Below are positions 26,876 to 36,047 of a DNA stretch of 64,000 bases, in pieces. Source of the DNA: Flavobacteriaceae bacterium (GTDB lineage: Bacteria; Bacteroidota; Bacteroidia; Flavobacteriales; Flavobacteriaceae); contig CP046177.1 in the NCBI GenBank assembly GCA_014075215.1, positions 1,054,001 to 1,118,000 on the forward strand. Reading direction: 5' to 3'. The notes under the pieces are model-generated. The model did not search any database, was not told where the DNA came from, and was given only the letters and a program-made list of their open reading frames with translations. The position numbers were made by a program, and so were the translations under genes. How positions within the stretch are numbered: the first letter of the stretch is position 1; every line of letters begins with the position of its first letter.

Positions 26876-27871
26876 ATGAAAACAAATGAAATTATCGGAA
26901 TCGATGTCAGTAAATTATTAATTGATGTTTGTATCTATTCTAAACAAATTGTTCAACAGTTTGAGAACAGTAAATCTGGATTTAAATTAATGCTAAAGTG
27001 GAGTTTTAAAAATTCGTCTTTCTCTAAAGAAGAAACCATGTTTGTATTTGAACATACAGGAATGTACTCTCATTTATTATCTGTGTCTTTAACTGAACAA
27101 AAATTATCTTTTTTCATAGCTTCTGGTTTAGAAATTAAAAGATCTATTGGTATTGCTCGTGGAAAGGATGACCAAATTGATGCCAAACGCATTGCTCTAT
27201 ATGGGTATCGATTAAAAGAAGAACTTAAACCCAGTAAGCTACCTAAAAGAAGTATATTACAACTAAAAAGTCTCTTATCTTTAAGGACAAAACTTAACAA
27301 ACAAAGAGCTGGTTTTAAAGTTACTTTGAAAGAACAAAAAAGAATTTATAAAGCAAAAGAGTATAAAATAATCTTTGACGTTCAACAAAAAATGATTGCA
27401 GAACTAACCAAACAAATACACAAGATTAATACTCAAATGCAAGCTATTATTGACCAAAATATAATGTTAAAAGAAACCTATAAACTTGTTACTAGTGTTA
27501 AAGGTATAGGAATGCAAACTGCTATAATGATGATTGTGTTTACTGACAATTTTTCAAAATTTGAAAACTGGAGAAAGTTTGCCTCTTATTGTGGTGTTGC
27601 TCCTTTTCCTTACCAATCTGGAACTAGTATTAAAGGACGTACAAAAGTCTCTCATTTGGCTAATAAAAAATTGAAAGCAATTATTAATATGTGCGCTATT
27701 TCTGCTATACAACATAACCCAGAAATGAAATTATACTATCATAAAAGAATAAAACAAGGCAAAAGTAAAATGAGTACCGTTAACATTATTAGAAACAAAT
27801 TAATAGCAAGAGTGTTTGCCGTTGTCAAACGACAAACACCCTATGTAGATACTTTTAAATTTGCTGCATAA
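26876..27871 (+). CDS. IS110-family transposase (DEDD recombinase)
   Basis: 331 aa. The RuvC-like DEDD residues are IGIDVSK (Asp10), FVFEHTG (Glu59) and GKDDQIDAKRIALYG (Asp98/99 and Asp102). The C-terminal Tnp domain has VKGIGMQTAIMMIVFTDNFS, WRKFASYCGVAPFPYQSGTS (the Ser region) and KLKAIINMCAISAIQHNPEM. Length and order are typical, with no frameshift. The enzyme would act with the bridge RNA encoded upstream. Confidence 0.92.
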   Translation: MKTNEIIGIDVSKLLIDVCIYSKQIVQQFENSKSGFKLMLKWSFKNSSFSKEETMFVFEHTGMYSHLLSVSLTEQKLSFFIASGLEIKRSIGIARGKDDQIDAKRIALYGYRLKEELKPSKLPKRSILQLKSLLSLRTKLNKQRAGFKVTLKEQKRIYKAKEYKIIFDVQQKMIAELTKQIHKINTQMQAIIDQNIMLKETYKLVTSVKGIGMQTAIMMIVFTDNFSKFENWRKFASYCGVAPFPYQSGTSIKGRTKVSHLANKKLKAIINMCAISAIQHNPEMKLYYHKRIKQGKSKMSTVNIIRNKLIARVFAVVKRQTPYVDTFKFAA

Positions 27872-29513
27872 ATTAGTAAAAATAATATCTCAACTTTTAC
27901 TTGTTTTTATCATAGAATACGGGGGTTTAACCATAGATGCTACCGGAGCTGAAAATCATTGTACTATTTTAGTAATAGAACCCTCACCTCTGGAAAGAAA
28001 TATGTTATGGGCAGGAACTGATGACGGTCGTATGCACATTACCCAAGATGGCGGTGATTCCTGGACAGACGTTTCAAAAAATATAAAAGGGTTGCCTGTC
28101 GGTAGCTGGGTAGCTCAAATAAAAGCTTCTGACAAGAACAAAGGAGAAGCCCTGCTAATAGCTAACGATTACAGACGGTTCAATTATACTCCCTATGCAT
28201 ACAGAACTAAAGATTACGGAAAAACATGGCAACGAATTGTAGATGCCAATGATGTTAAAAGTTATACACTAAGTATTGTAGAAGACCCTGTAAATAAAAA
28301 CCTCCTGTTTTTAGGAACAGATGATGGTTTGTATATCTCTTTAAATGCAGGAGATACCTGGACAAAATGGACTGCCGGTTTCCCGACGGTTTCCGTAAAA
28401 GATTTGGTTATTCATCCCAGAGAATATGATTTGATCATTGGAACATTTGGCAGGGCTGCCTGGGTGTTAGATGATATCAGACCACTAAGAGCAATGGCTA
28501 AAAAAGAGCTTCCTGAAAATTTGATGCTATTTGAACCTCCAATAGCATATCAGGTAGCATATCAGCAGCCGACAGGTAGCAGATTTGGAGCAGATGCCCT
28601 ATACAATGGCGAAAATAGAAAATTCGGTGCCATGATTTCTTATTATATCAAAAGACCGAAAGTAAAGGAAAAAGAAAACATTGCTGAAAAGAGAAAAAAA
28701 AGAAAAAATAAAAAGAAATTAAAAAACTTAAAAGAGGTTAAAAAAGAAGAAAAATCAAAAATAAAATGGGATTCTATCAAACTGGAGATTTTTGAGGGGA
28801 ATCGTTTGATACGAACTTTAAAAGAGAAAGCTCCAAAAGAAAACGGAATTCACAGAATGTACTGGGCGATGAATGAAAAAGGTGCTGACAGGCCTGGCAG
28901 AACTATAAGAAAACAAAACCGAGAACGTACCGGCATAAGGGTAAAGCCCGGAACATATCGCTTAAAAATGACTTTTGGAGATCAAACTTCCGAACAGGAA
29001 ATTACAGTAGCTTATGATCCAAGATTGCAAAAGTCAAATGAAGCTATTCATCAAATTTATGAAGCAGGTAAAGATTTGGAAAAAGACCAACAATTAATGG
29101 CTGATGCTGTAAAACAACTGGTAGAAAGCAAAAAAATTGCTGACAATTTTAAATCCCGACTTTCAAAAGAAAATAAAAAGAAATACAAAGATCAGATAAA
29201 AGCTTCTGCTGCTATCAGTAAGAAAATAGATACAATGATTGCTGTTTTCCTTGGAAAAGTTGATAAAAGACAGGGCATTATAAGAAATCCCGAGGTAACC
29301 ATTAATCAACGTTATGGTATAGCACGCAGGTATGTTAGCAGTCGCTATGGCAAATTAACTGATACCGAAAAACAATTGATTCGGCAATTCAAAAATGCTT
29401 TACATAAGGGTATCAAACAAGTAAATACTTTTTTTGATACGGAATGGAAAACTTATAAAGAAAAAGTAGAAAATATTGTGATACCACCTTTTAAAGAAAT
29501 TAAAAAATTCTAA

Positions 29514-29778
29514 AAAAAACTAATTTTAATGCATATTTAAATATCTTTACGGAGGTTTTTTGATTGAAGATTAAAAGATTTAAAAATGCTTTAATGATTC
29601 CTTTTAGGTATGCAAACAAATATTCAAACGAAGGTTTTTAGTATAAAACAAATGAATTATAGCATTTCATCGATAGTTTTTTTTATTTGACCTATGTATT
29701 ATGTCAATTCAAATAAAAAAGAAAGCTAATACTTGTTATTAATTACATCTTTGTAATGTAATTTAAGAGATTTACATC
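29514..29778. other. Intergenic region, no gene seen
   Basis: AT-rich DNA between the propeller pseudogene and the small secreted protein. I find no strong hairpin, no repeat shared with other parts of the window and no coding frame. Confidence 0.4.
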
Positions 29779-30018
29779 ATGAAAAAAACAAATTTACTAC
29801 TTAGCTCATTGTTTTTTTATATTAGCATAGCTTCATTTGGCCAAGTGTTTTCAGGGAGTACATCTATTAATGTAGAAGGAGAATTAGTTGTTCCTCTTAC
29901 GGTAACAGGGTCATTGTTAGGCTTTCAAAAAGTAGCTATTCCGGCTACAGGAGAACGTTACTATCATGTTTTAGGTGATGGTAGTATGTTTGGCTCAAGT
30001 AAATTTTATGGGTATTAA
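29779..30018 (+). pseudogene. Secreted protein start, truncated by the ISL3-like element
   Basis: Signal peptide MKKTNLLLSSLFFYISIASF ending at GQ, then GSTSINVEGELVVPLTVTGSLLGF and a Gly-rich stretch. The last codons (SSKFYGY, from about 29992) and the stop lie inside the left inverted repeat of the ISL3-like element, so the original protein was longer. No continuation is recognisable to the right of the element (31415 onward). Confidence 0.5.
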
Positions 30019-31012
30019 GCGAATAATTTTTCAAGTCTAAAGAGGAAAAATTGTGTATCTCTTACGCCTCTTTGATTGGCTCTAAAGAGTTTTATTTTTG
30101 AATTAAAAGACTCAAAGACTCTGCATTTGCATTTGTATTCCTATTGTCAAAAAAGTTTAAGATGGTATTAAAATGATGTTTAATACTGTTCATTGCTGTA
30201 TTGAAATTTTTAAATTCCAATTTTTCTGTATCCTCAAACCAATGTTCAAATCGTTGTTTGGCTTTTACTTTACATTTTTCTTGATAAATGCTTCTAAATT
30301 CTAAAGTGTGTTTATAGGCTTGTTGGATGTTTGGATAAAGATTACATAATAATTCTGCTCTTTGTTTTTGATTAGGTGTCCAATCGTTTGTCTTTTTAGC
30401 TAAAATATATCTACTTCTAGCCAAAAGTTGCTTTTTTGTATCACCATTAGATAGCACTATGGGTTTGTGTTTCTTCCTTGCTTTTTTAGCAGCTTCAATG
30501 GCTTTGTTTTCATCTTCTATTGCTTTCCACCGATGCTGTACTCTAACATGCTGTAAAGCTTCTGTTACCAGTTTTACCACATGAAATCTATCGGTAACAA
30601 TTTTAGCATTTGGAAAACAAATCTTAGCTGTTAAATTCATATTATTTGCCATATCTAAAGTTACTTCTTTGACTTGTTTGCGTTGTTCTAAGGGTATTCT
30701 TTCAATAGCAGTAATAATATCATCACTTTTAATTCCTTTTACACAAGCCACTAAAGTTCCTTGTTTACTTCGTGCGTTCTTGTTGGTCAAATAGGTATAA
30801 AGTTCACCTTTAGATAGACTTACTTCATCAAGACTTAAATACTCTCCTATATTCTTCGGATAAATAAGATAATCTTCACAATGGGGCTTTTGATTCCAAC
30901 TATCAAACCCACTTATCTGTTTCTTATAATGGCGTTGTAAAGTTCGTGGGTAAATACCGTAATAACTCGCTATATTACTGATCGTATCTTCTCGGGCCTC
31001 TACCTGTAGCTT
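30015..31012 (-). pseudogene. ISL3/ISAon1-type transposase, C-terminus frameshifted
   Basis: The frame is open from 31012 (KLQVEAREDTISNIASYYGI, HTH-like) through the DDE part: YLSLDEVSLSKGELYTYL (first Asp), KQVKEVTLDMANNMNL, KIVTDRFHVVKLV and WTPNQKQRAELL. After NTNANAES the frame breaks because GAGTCTTT is tandemly duplicated (30105-30121 on this strand); with one copy the protein would continue as SKIKLFRANQRGVRDTQFFL and stop at 30015. The initiation region overlaps the N-terminal ORF in another frame, so expression needs a +1 shift. Confidence 0.78.
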
Positions 31013-31361
31013 TTAAAAAATCAGAAAGTTCTGACGTTAATTTAGAACCTTCTGCAATGAATGAATAATCATTTTTAATCGCTCCCTTTTTAGTCTTCTT
31101 ATCTCGCCATCGTCTTGTTTTTATATGTAGATAAACTGCTTTACCGCGTATGGGAAAATCTTGAATCTGTTTACTGCTAATAAAACCTTTGGACTCATAA
31201 TTACCCTTTGAGTAACCCTCTGGTAGAATATTCTTCTCTTCTAAATAAATGTGAAAAGCATCCTTTTTAACTGAAATATCTCCTAATTCTTCAAAAAATA
31301 CAATATCAAAATGAAGTAATAAATCTTGAGGGAGGATAGATGCTAATAATTCTAAATGCAT
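30975..31361 (-). CDS. ISAon1-type transposase N-terminal region protein
   Basis: 128 aa. MHLELLASILPQDLLLHFDI and IQDFPIRGKAVYLHIKTRRWRD with KNDYSFIAEGSKLTSELSDF match the short N-terminal ORF that accompanies ISAon1-family transposases in Bacteroidota. It ends in ATGRGPRRYDQ, overlapping the open part of the main transposase frame by about 40 bp. Confidence 0.8.
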   Translation of the reverse strand: MHLELLASILPQDLLLHFDIVFFEELGDISVKKDAFHIYLEEKNILPEGYSKGNYESKGFISSKQIQDFPIRGKAVYLHIKTRRWRDKKTKKGAIKNDYSFIAEGSKLTSELSDFLKATGRGPRRYDQ

Positions 31362-31414
31362 CGTCTTTTTTTATGCATCTAAAATAATCAATCCCCATAA
31401 ATTGTCGTTGACCC

Positions 31415-31787
31415 GAAATTTGAAGCCAAATCAATTTCAATACGCGGAATATATCACTATTTTGGAAAGGTCTCTATATAAAGGAGTCTGAATACAGTTG
31501 AAAAGTTTGAAAGTTTCAAGGCGTACATTTAAAAACAAATGTAGGAGTTTTTCAATACCGTTATGAATATTAGAGTACTTTTGAATACCCGGAAAGAATC
31601 ATTAAAATCTTCTTCAAATCCTTCCATCTTTCAGTTCTTTACTATGCCGTCAAAAAAGACAATTAGGCATCGTAACGGGTAACTCATTATAAATATACAT
31701 AAAAATATGTAACAATATTTTAGTATGCACTACTATTAAAATAGTAATTTTGTCATTGAGAATATATATTAAAAGCAGGTTAATGAT
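31415..31787. promoter_or_regulatory. Intergenic region with promoter of the ABC exporter operon
   Basis: Contains a hairpin TACATTT/AAATGTA near 31525-31545 and, 36 bp before the ATP-binding gene, TAATTTTG (31745-31752), a fit to the Bacteroidota -7 consensus TAnnTTTG. No clear -33 TTTG is present. Confidence 0.45.
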
Positions 31788-32717
31788 ATGGGTAATTTAT
31801 TAGAAATTAATAATGTAGCAAAGCGTTACGGCAATTATACTGCATTAAACGATGTGTCAATTCAAGTACTAAAAGGAAGTGTATTTGGCCTATTGGGGCC
31901 AAACGGAGCAGGGAAAACCTCCCTGATAAGAATCATTAACCAAATTACACTGCCGGATAGTGGTGCTGTTATTTTAGACGGTGAACCTTTGCAGCCAAAA
32001 CACATTGAAGATATTGGTTATTTACCCGAAGAACGGGGTTTATACAAGAGTATGAAAGTTGGTGAACAAGCACTGTATTTAGCCCAATTGAAAGGCCTGA
32101 GCAAAGCAGAGGCTAAAAAAAAGTTGAAATATTGGTTTGAAAAATTTGATATTTCTGCCTGGTGGGGAAAGAAAATTGAAGAGCTTTCAAAAGGAATGGC
32201 ACAGAAGGTTCAGTTTATTGTTACAGTTATGCACGAACCTAAATTATTGATCTTTGATGAACCTTTCTCCGGTTTTGATCCGATCAATGCTCAATTGATA
32301 GCAAAAGAGATCCTTCAATTGCGAGAGGAGGGAGCAACGGTCATTTTTTCTACCCACAGAATGGAATCCGTAGAAGAAATGTGTGATGACATTGCCCTTA
32401 TAGATAAGTCAAATAAAATAGTAGAAGGAAAGTTAAATGATATTAAAAGGCAATTTAAATCCAATACTTTTCAAATAGGGTTAGAGACAAATAACGCAGC
32501 GGAAGTAACCGCCAAAATAAAAGAAAAGTTTAAAGTAACCCCTGCCGATTTTAAATCACTTAATGACGATTTAAAATTGAATATAAAACTTAAAGAAGGT
32601 AGTACAACAAGTGATTTATTAGCCTATCTGGCAAGTCAGGGTGAGGTAAAACATTTTACGGAACTCATTCCGGATGCAAACGATATTTTTATTCAGGCAG
32701 TAGCAAAAAACAAGTAG
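31788..32717 (+). CDS. ABC transporter ATP-binding protein (NatA-like)
   Basis: 309 aa. Walker A GPNGAGKT (about 39-46), Q-loop INQITLPDSG, signature ELSKGMAQKVQF, Walker B KLLIFDEPFSGFDP and switch His in IFSTHRMESVEEM. A C-terminal extension of about 90 aa (NTFQIGLETN...) is usual for this subgroup. The next gene (3 bp downstream) is the ABC-2 permease, so the pair is an exporter of the NatAB type; whether Na+ or another compound is moved cannot be told. Confidence 0.92.
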   Translation: MGNLLEINNVAKRYGNYTALNDVSIQVLKGSVFGLLGPNGAGKTSLIRIINQITLPDSGAVILDGEPLQPKHIEDIGYLPEERGLYKSMKVGEQALYLAQLKGLSKAEAKKKLKYWFEKFDISAWWGKKIEELSKGMAQKVQFIVTVMHEPKLLIFDEPFSGFDPINAQLIAKEILQLREEGATVIFSTHRMESVEEMCDDIALIDKSNKIVEGKLNDIKRQFKSNTFQIGLETNNAAEVTAKIKEKFKVTPADFKSLNDDLKLNIKLKEGSTTSDLLAYLASQGEVKHFTELIPDANDIFIQAVAKNK

Positions 32718-32720
32718 AAT

Positions 32721-34034
32721 ATGAGCAAGTTAAAACTAATTATCAGAAGAGAATTTATTGCAAAGGTTCGTAATAAATCATTTTTAGTCATGACTTTTTT
32801 AAGCCCGCTGATCATGGTAGGAATGGGAGCTCTGGTATTTTTCCTGATGAAAAAGAACGATGAAAAGATAAAGAAAATCATATATGTAGATCATTCCGGA
32901 CTTTTTACCGAAGATCATTTTAAGAATACCAAAACAGTAAAATATACGGATTATACAGACACAGGAATACAAGCAGCAAAAAAACAAGTGGAAGAAGGAG
33001 ACTATTATGGAGTCTTATTGATTCCTGAGACAGACAGTTTGGAAGTACTGGCAAAATCAGTTGAATTTCATTCAAAAGATACACCGGGATTATCTATTAT
33101 GGGTGATTTGGAATATAAAGTGGAAACCAGATTGCGTAACTTAAAGCTGACAAGCTTTGGGATGGATTTAGAAAAGATCGAAGCTTCAAAACTTTCGACA
33201 GCTATAAAAATGTTTAATTTTTCGGGAGAAGAGTCCTCAAAATTAAATAATGGATTAAAGATAGGAGTAGGAGCCGTAGCCGGATATTTGTTAATGATGT
33301 TTGTAATGATTTACGGGACTTCGGTGATGCGAAGCGTGATCGAAGAAAAAACAAGTAGAATTATTGAAATTATTATATCCTCCGTAAAACCATTTCAATT
33401 GATGTTGGGAAAAATTATCGGAAATGCATCGGCAGGATTATTACAATTTTTTATCTGGGGAGTGCTCTTATTTATTATCTCCATAGTATTGTCCGCAGTT
33501 TTTGGAATAGATATGGCAGAAGTGCAATCAGTTCAAACGGCCGAACAGCTAGAAACCGTAAAACAAGCAACAGGAGGTAAAGTAGAATCCGTTTTTCTTG
33601 AAATATCAAAACTACCATTATTAAAATTGTTTATACTGTTCATTTTCTATTTTCTAGGAGGGTTTATGTTATATAGCTCTTTATTTGCTGCCGTTGGTGC
33701 AGCTGTGGACAATGAAACCGATACGCAACAATTTATGTTGCCTATTATGTTGCCGTTAATTTTAGGTGTTTATGTAGGTTTTGCTACGGTAATTAACGAC
33801 CCTCACGGGCCTATATCTACCATATTTTCACATATCCCGTTTACATCACCAATTGTTATGCTGATGAGAGTGCCTTTTGGAGTATCCTGGTATGAGTTGG
33901 TTATTTCAATGGTGTTGTTATTAATGACTTTTACTTTTATGGTTTGGTTTGCAGCAAAAATTTATAGGATAGGCATTCTCATGTATGGCAAAAAACCCAG
34001 TTATAAAGATTTGTATAAATGGCTAAAATATTAG
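32721..34034 (+). CDS. ABC-2 type permease (NatB-like)
   Basis: 437 aa. One N-terminal helix (FLVMTFLSPLIMVGMGALVFFL), a large extracytoplasmic domain of about 170 aa (residues 50-185), then five or more helices starting at GVGAVAGYLLMMFVMIYGTS. The motif VMRSVIEEKTSRIIEIIIS is the hallmark of the NatB/ABC-2 family. It partners the preceding ATPase. Confidence 0.9.
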   Translation: MSKLKLIIRREFIAKVRNKSFLVMTFLSPLIMVGMGALVFFLMKKNDEKIKKIIYVDHSGLFTEDHFKNTKTVKYTDYTDTGIQAAKKQVEEGDYYGVLLIPETDSLEVLAKSVEFHSKDTPGLSIMGDLEYKVETRLRNLKLTSFGMDLEKIEASKLSTAIKMFNFSGEESSKLNNGLKIGVGAVAGYLLMMFVMIYGTSVMRSVIEEKTSRIIEIIISSVKPFQLMLGKIIGNASAGLLQFFIWGVLLFIISIVLSAVFGIDMAEVQSVQTAEQLETVKQATGGKVESVFLEISKLPLLKLFILFIFYFLGGFMLYSSLFAAVGAAVDNETDTQQFMLPIMLPLILGVYVGFATVINDPHGPISTIFSHIPFTSPIVMLMRVPFGVSWYELVISMVLLLMTFTFMVWFAAKIYRIGILMYGKKPSYKDLYKWLKY

Positions 34035-34037
34035 GGT

Positions 34038-34868
34038 TTGGAAAAACTTAAAGAATTTTTAAATTACTCCTTCAAAGTAGGGGAAAACGCACATATAAAC
34101 GTAAAAACAATTCTTATTCTAATTGTTATTTTGTTTTTAACAAGCTGGCTGTTAAAATTAGTAAGGAGAGTTGTTAACAATAAATTGGATGAAGATAACA
34201 AGGGAAAGTTCAAATCTGTCTTTTCTTTTTTGAAGTACTTTATTTATATTCTGGTATTAATTGTAGCCTTAGAATCTTCAGGTGTAAAATTAAGTGTTAT
34301 TCTGGCGGGTTCTGCTGCATTACTTGTTGGTATTGGATTAGGATTACAGACACTGTTTCAAGACATTATTTCGGGAATTTTTATTTTGGTAGATAAGTCG
34401 CTCCAGGTAAATGATGTTGTTGAAATAGATGGAAAAATAGGAAGGATTTTTGAAATAAAATTAAGAACGTCCAGAGCCGTTACTATAGATGATAGAGTGG
34501 TGATTATTCCAAATCATAAATTTATGACACAGAGTTTATATAACTGGACTCAAAATGGGAATAAGACCGTGGAATCCGTTGAAGTGGGCGTAGCATATGG
34601 GACAGATGTACAAAAAGTAAAGGAGATTTTGTTAAAAATAGCTGTAGAGCACCCTATGATTTTGAAAGATAATAGAACAGATGTTTTATTTGACAATTTT
34701 GGAGACAGTGCATTGATATTCAACCTTCGTTTTGTTATTAAAAATAGCTTTATCAGATATAAAGTTAGAAGCGATATACGTTTTGCTATTGATAAAGCGT
34801 TTAAAGAATATGGTATTCAGATTCCATTTCCACAGAGAGATGTGCATATTTTTAATCCGAAAAATTAA
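34038..34868 (+). CDS. Small mechanosensitive ion channel (MscS family)
   Basis: 276 aa with a TTG start at 34038, 3 bp after the permease stop; no ATG gives a better start. Three helices, the last being the pore helix LSVILAGSAALLVGIGLGLQ with Gly/Ala packing. It is followed by the beta domain FILVDKSLQVNDVVEIDGKIGRIFEI and VVIIPNHKFM, then the alpha/beta C-terminal domain ending FPQRDVHI. The channel relieves osmotic pressure. Fourth-gene overlap with the regulator downstream (2 bp gap) suggests a shared transcript. Confidence 0.9.
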   Translation: MEKLKEFLNYSFKVGENAHINVKTILILIVILFLTSWLLKLVRRVVNNKLDEDNKGKFKSVFSFLKYFIYILVLIVALESSGVKLSVILAGSAALLVGIGLGLQTLFQDIISGIFILVDKSLQVNDVVEIDGKIGRIFEIKLRTSRAVTIDDRVVIIPNHKFMTQSLYNWTQNGNKTVESVEVGVAYGTDVQKVKEILLKIAVEHPMILKDNRTDVLFDNFGDSALIFNLRFVIKNSFIRYKVRSDIRFAIDKAFKEYGIQIPFPQRDVHIFNPKN

Positions 34869-34870
34869 GG

Positions 34871-36034
34871 ATGAGTAAAATTTTAATCATTGAAGATGAA
34901 TCTGCTATTCGCAGAGTCTTGAAAAAAATTATCTCAGAAGAGGATAAAGGTTATCAGGTAGAAGAGGCAGAAGACGGATTACAGGGAATTGAAATGATCA
35001 AGGCTGCTGATTTCGACTTGGTCTTATGCGATATAAAGATGCCAAAAATGGACGGAGTGGAAGTATTGGAAAAAGCAAAAGTGATGAAACCGGAAATTCC
35101 CTTTGTGATGATCTCCGGGCATGGTGATTTGGATACAGCCGTAAATACGATGCGTTTAGGAGCTTTTGACTATATTTCCAAACCACCGGACCTGAATCGT
35201 TTGTTAAATACGGTAAGAAATGCTTTAGACAGAAAAGTACTGGTAGTAGAAAATAAACGATTAAAAAAGAAAGTAAGCAAAGACTATGAGATGATTGGTA
35301 GGAGTAAAGAACTCAATCATATCAAAGAAATCATAGAAAAAGTAGCAGCTACGGATGCCCGTGTATTAATCACAGGCCCTAATGGTACCGGAAAAGAATT
35401 GGTAGCACATTGGCTACATGAAAAATCAGAGCGGTTCAAAGGCCCTATGGTAGAAGTAAATTGTGCAGCAATACCGTCGGAACTCATAGAAAGCGAATTA
35501 TTTGGCCATGTAAAAGGTAGCTTTACCGGAGCAAATAAAGACAGAGCAGGAAAATTTGAAGTAGCAAACAGTGGAACTATTTTTTTGGATGAAGTAGGAG
35601 ATATGAGCTTGTCGGCACAAGCCAAAGTATTAAGAGCTTTACAGGAAAATAGGATTTCAAGAGTAGGAAGTGATAAAGACATTACAGTAAATGTCAGGGT
35701 ACTTGCTGCAACCAATAAAAATCTGAAAAAAGAAATAGCAGAAGGAAGATTTAGAGAAGACTTATACCACAGATTGGCTGTTATTTTAATTAAAGTCCCC
35801 CCTTTAAATGATAGAAGAGATGATATTCCTTCGCTGATCATGCATTTTTCCAAAAAAATTATTGAAGAGCAGGGAATGGCTAAAAAAGAATTCTCTGATG
35901 CTGCAATAGATCTATTACAGAAATACGACTGGACAGGAAATGTTCGTGAATTGCGAAATGTGGTGGAACGTTTATTGATTCTGGGAGGGCAGGAAGTATC
36001 TGAAAACGATGTAAAATTATTTGCCAGTAAATAA
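34871..36034 (+). CDS. Sigma-54-type response regulator without DNA-binding domain
   Basis: 387 aa. Receiver domain 1-120 with the phospho-acceptor Asp54 (LVLCDIKMPKMDG). AAA+ domain with Walker A GPNGTGKE (169-176), the sigma-54 contact loop GSFTGA (216-221; canonical GAFTGA), Walker B TIFLDE (236-241) and the Arg region GRFREDLYHRL. It ends at VSENDVKLFASK, right after NVRELRNVVERL, so the Fis-type HTH is absent. It may activate sigma-54 from solution or not bind DNA specifically. No cognate kinase is nearby; the preceding channel and ABC genes are probably co-transcribed. Confidence 0.9.
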   Translation: MSKILIIEDESAIRRVLKKIISEEDKGYQVEEAEDGLQGIEMIKAADFDLVLCDIKMPKMDGVEVLEKAKVMKPEIPFVMISGHGDLDTAVNTMRLGAFDYISKPPDLNRLLNTVRNALDRKVLVVENKRLKKKVSKDYEMIGRSKELNHIKEIIEKVAATDARVLITGPNGTGKELVAHWLHEKSERFKGPMVEVNCAAIPSELIESELFGHVKGSFTGANKDRAGKFEVANSGTIFLDEVGDMSLSAQAKVLRALQENRISRVGSDKDITVNVRVLAATNKNLKKEIAEGRFREDLYHRLAVILIKVPPLNDRRDDIPSLIMHFSKKIIEEQGMAKKEFSDAAIDLLQKYDWTGNVRELRNVVERLLILGGQEVSENDVKLFASK

Positions 36035-36047
36035 AATAACCCTACTA

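Larger units (their letters stand above)
26589..27920 (+). mobile_element. IS110-family element (IS110 group)
   Basis: Boundaries come from reconstruction of the host gene: AGTGAAAGC before and GGGGGTTTA after restore S-E-S-G-G-L. The length is 1332 bp with no inverted repeats and no target duplication apart from a shared C, as expected for IS110. A 287-bp non-coding left part precedes the transposase and about 50 bp follow it. Confidence 0.82.
24964..29513 (+). pseudogene. VPS10/sortilin-like beta-propeller protein, broken by frameshift and IS110
   Basis: Signal peptide MKKIITSVVLLISTGLFSQ, then many BNR/VPS10 blades of the form GGLWKSTSGG, GVYKTTDGGKTWKQ, GLYMTHDGGDSWKKI and GGLNITKDGGKTWRF. 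Frame 1 ends at 26334; homology moves to the -1 frame near 26245 (RNSYWQEISFGDGFDVVPDK), implying loss of one base. That frame runs to SESL, where the IS110 element (26589-27920) interrupts it. After the IS the protein resumes at GGLTIDATGAENHCTILVIE and ends at 29513 (PFKEIKKF). Restored length is about 1040 aa. A Lys-rich linker (KRKKRKNKKKLKNLKEV) precedes the C-terminal domain. Such proteins are exported and often annotated as glycosyl hydrolase; activity unknown. Confidence 0.88.
29992..31414 (-). mobile_element. ISL3-family element (ISAon1-like)
   Basis: The ends GGCTCAAGTAAATTTTATGG (29992 onward) and, on the other strand, GGGTCAACGACAATTTATGG (from 31414) match at about 19 of 25 positions. 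It encodes the two-part ISAon1-type transposase on the minus strand. The 8-bp flanks (GTATGTTT and GAAATTTG) do not match, so no target duplication is left. Confidence 0.65.
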
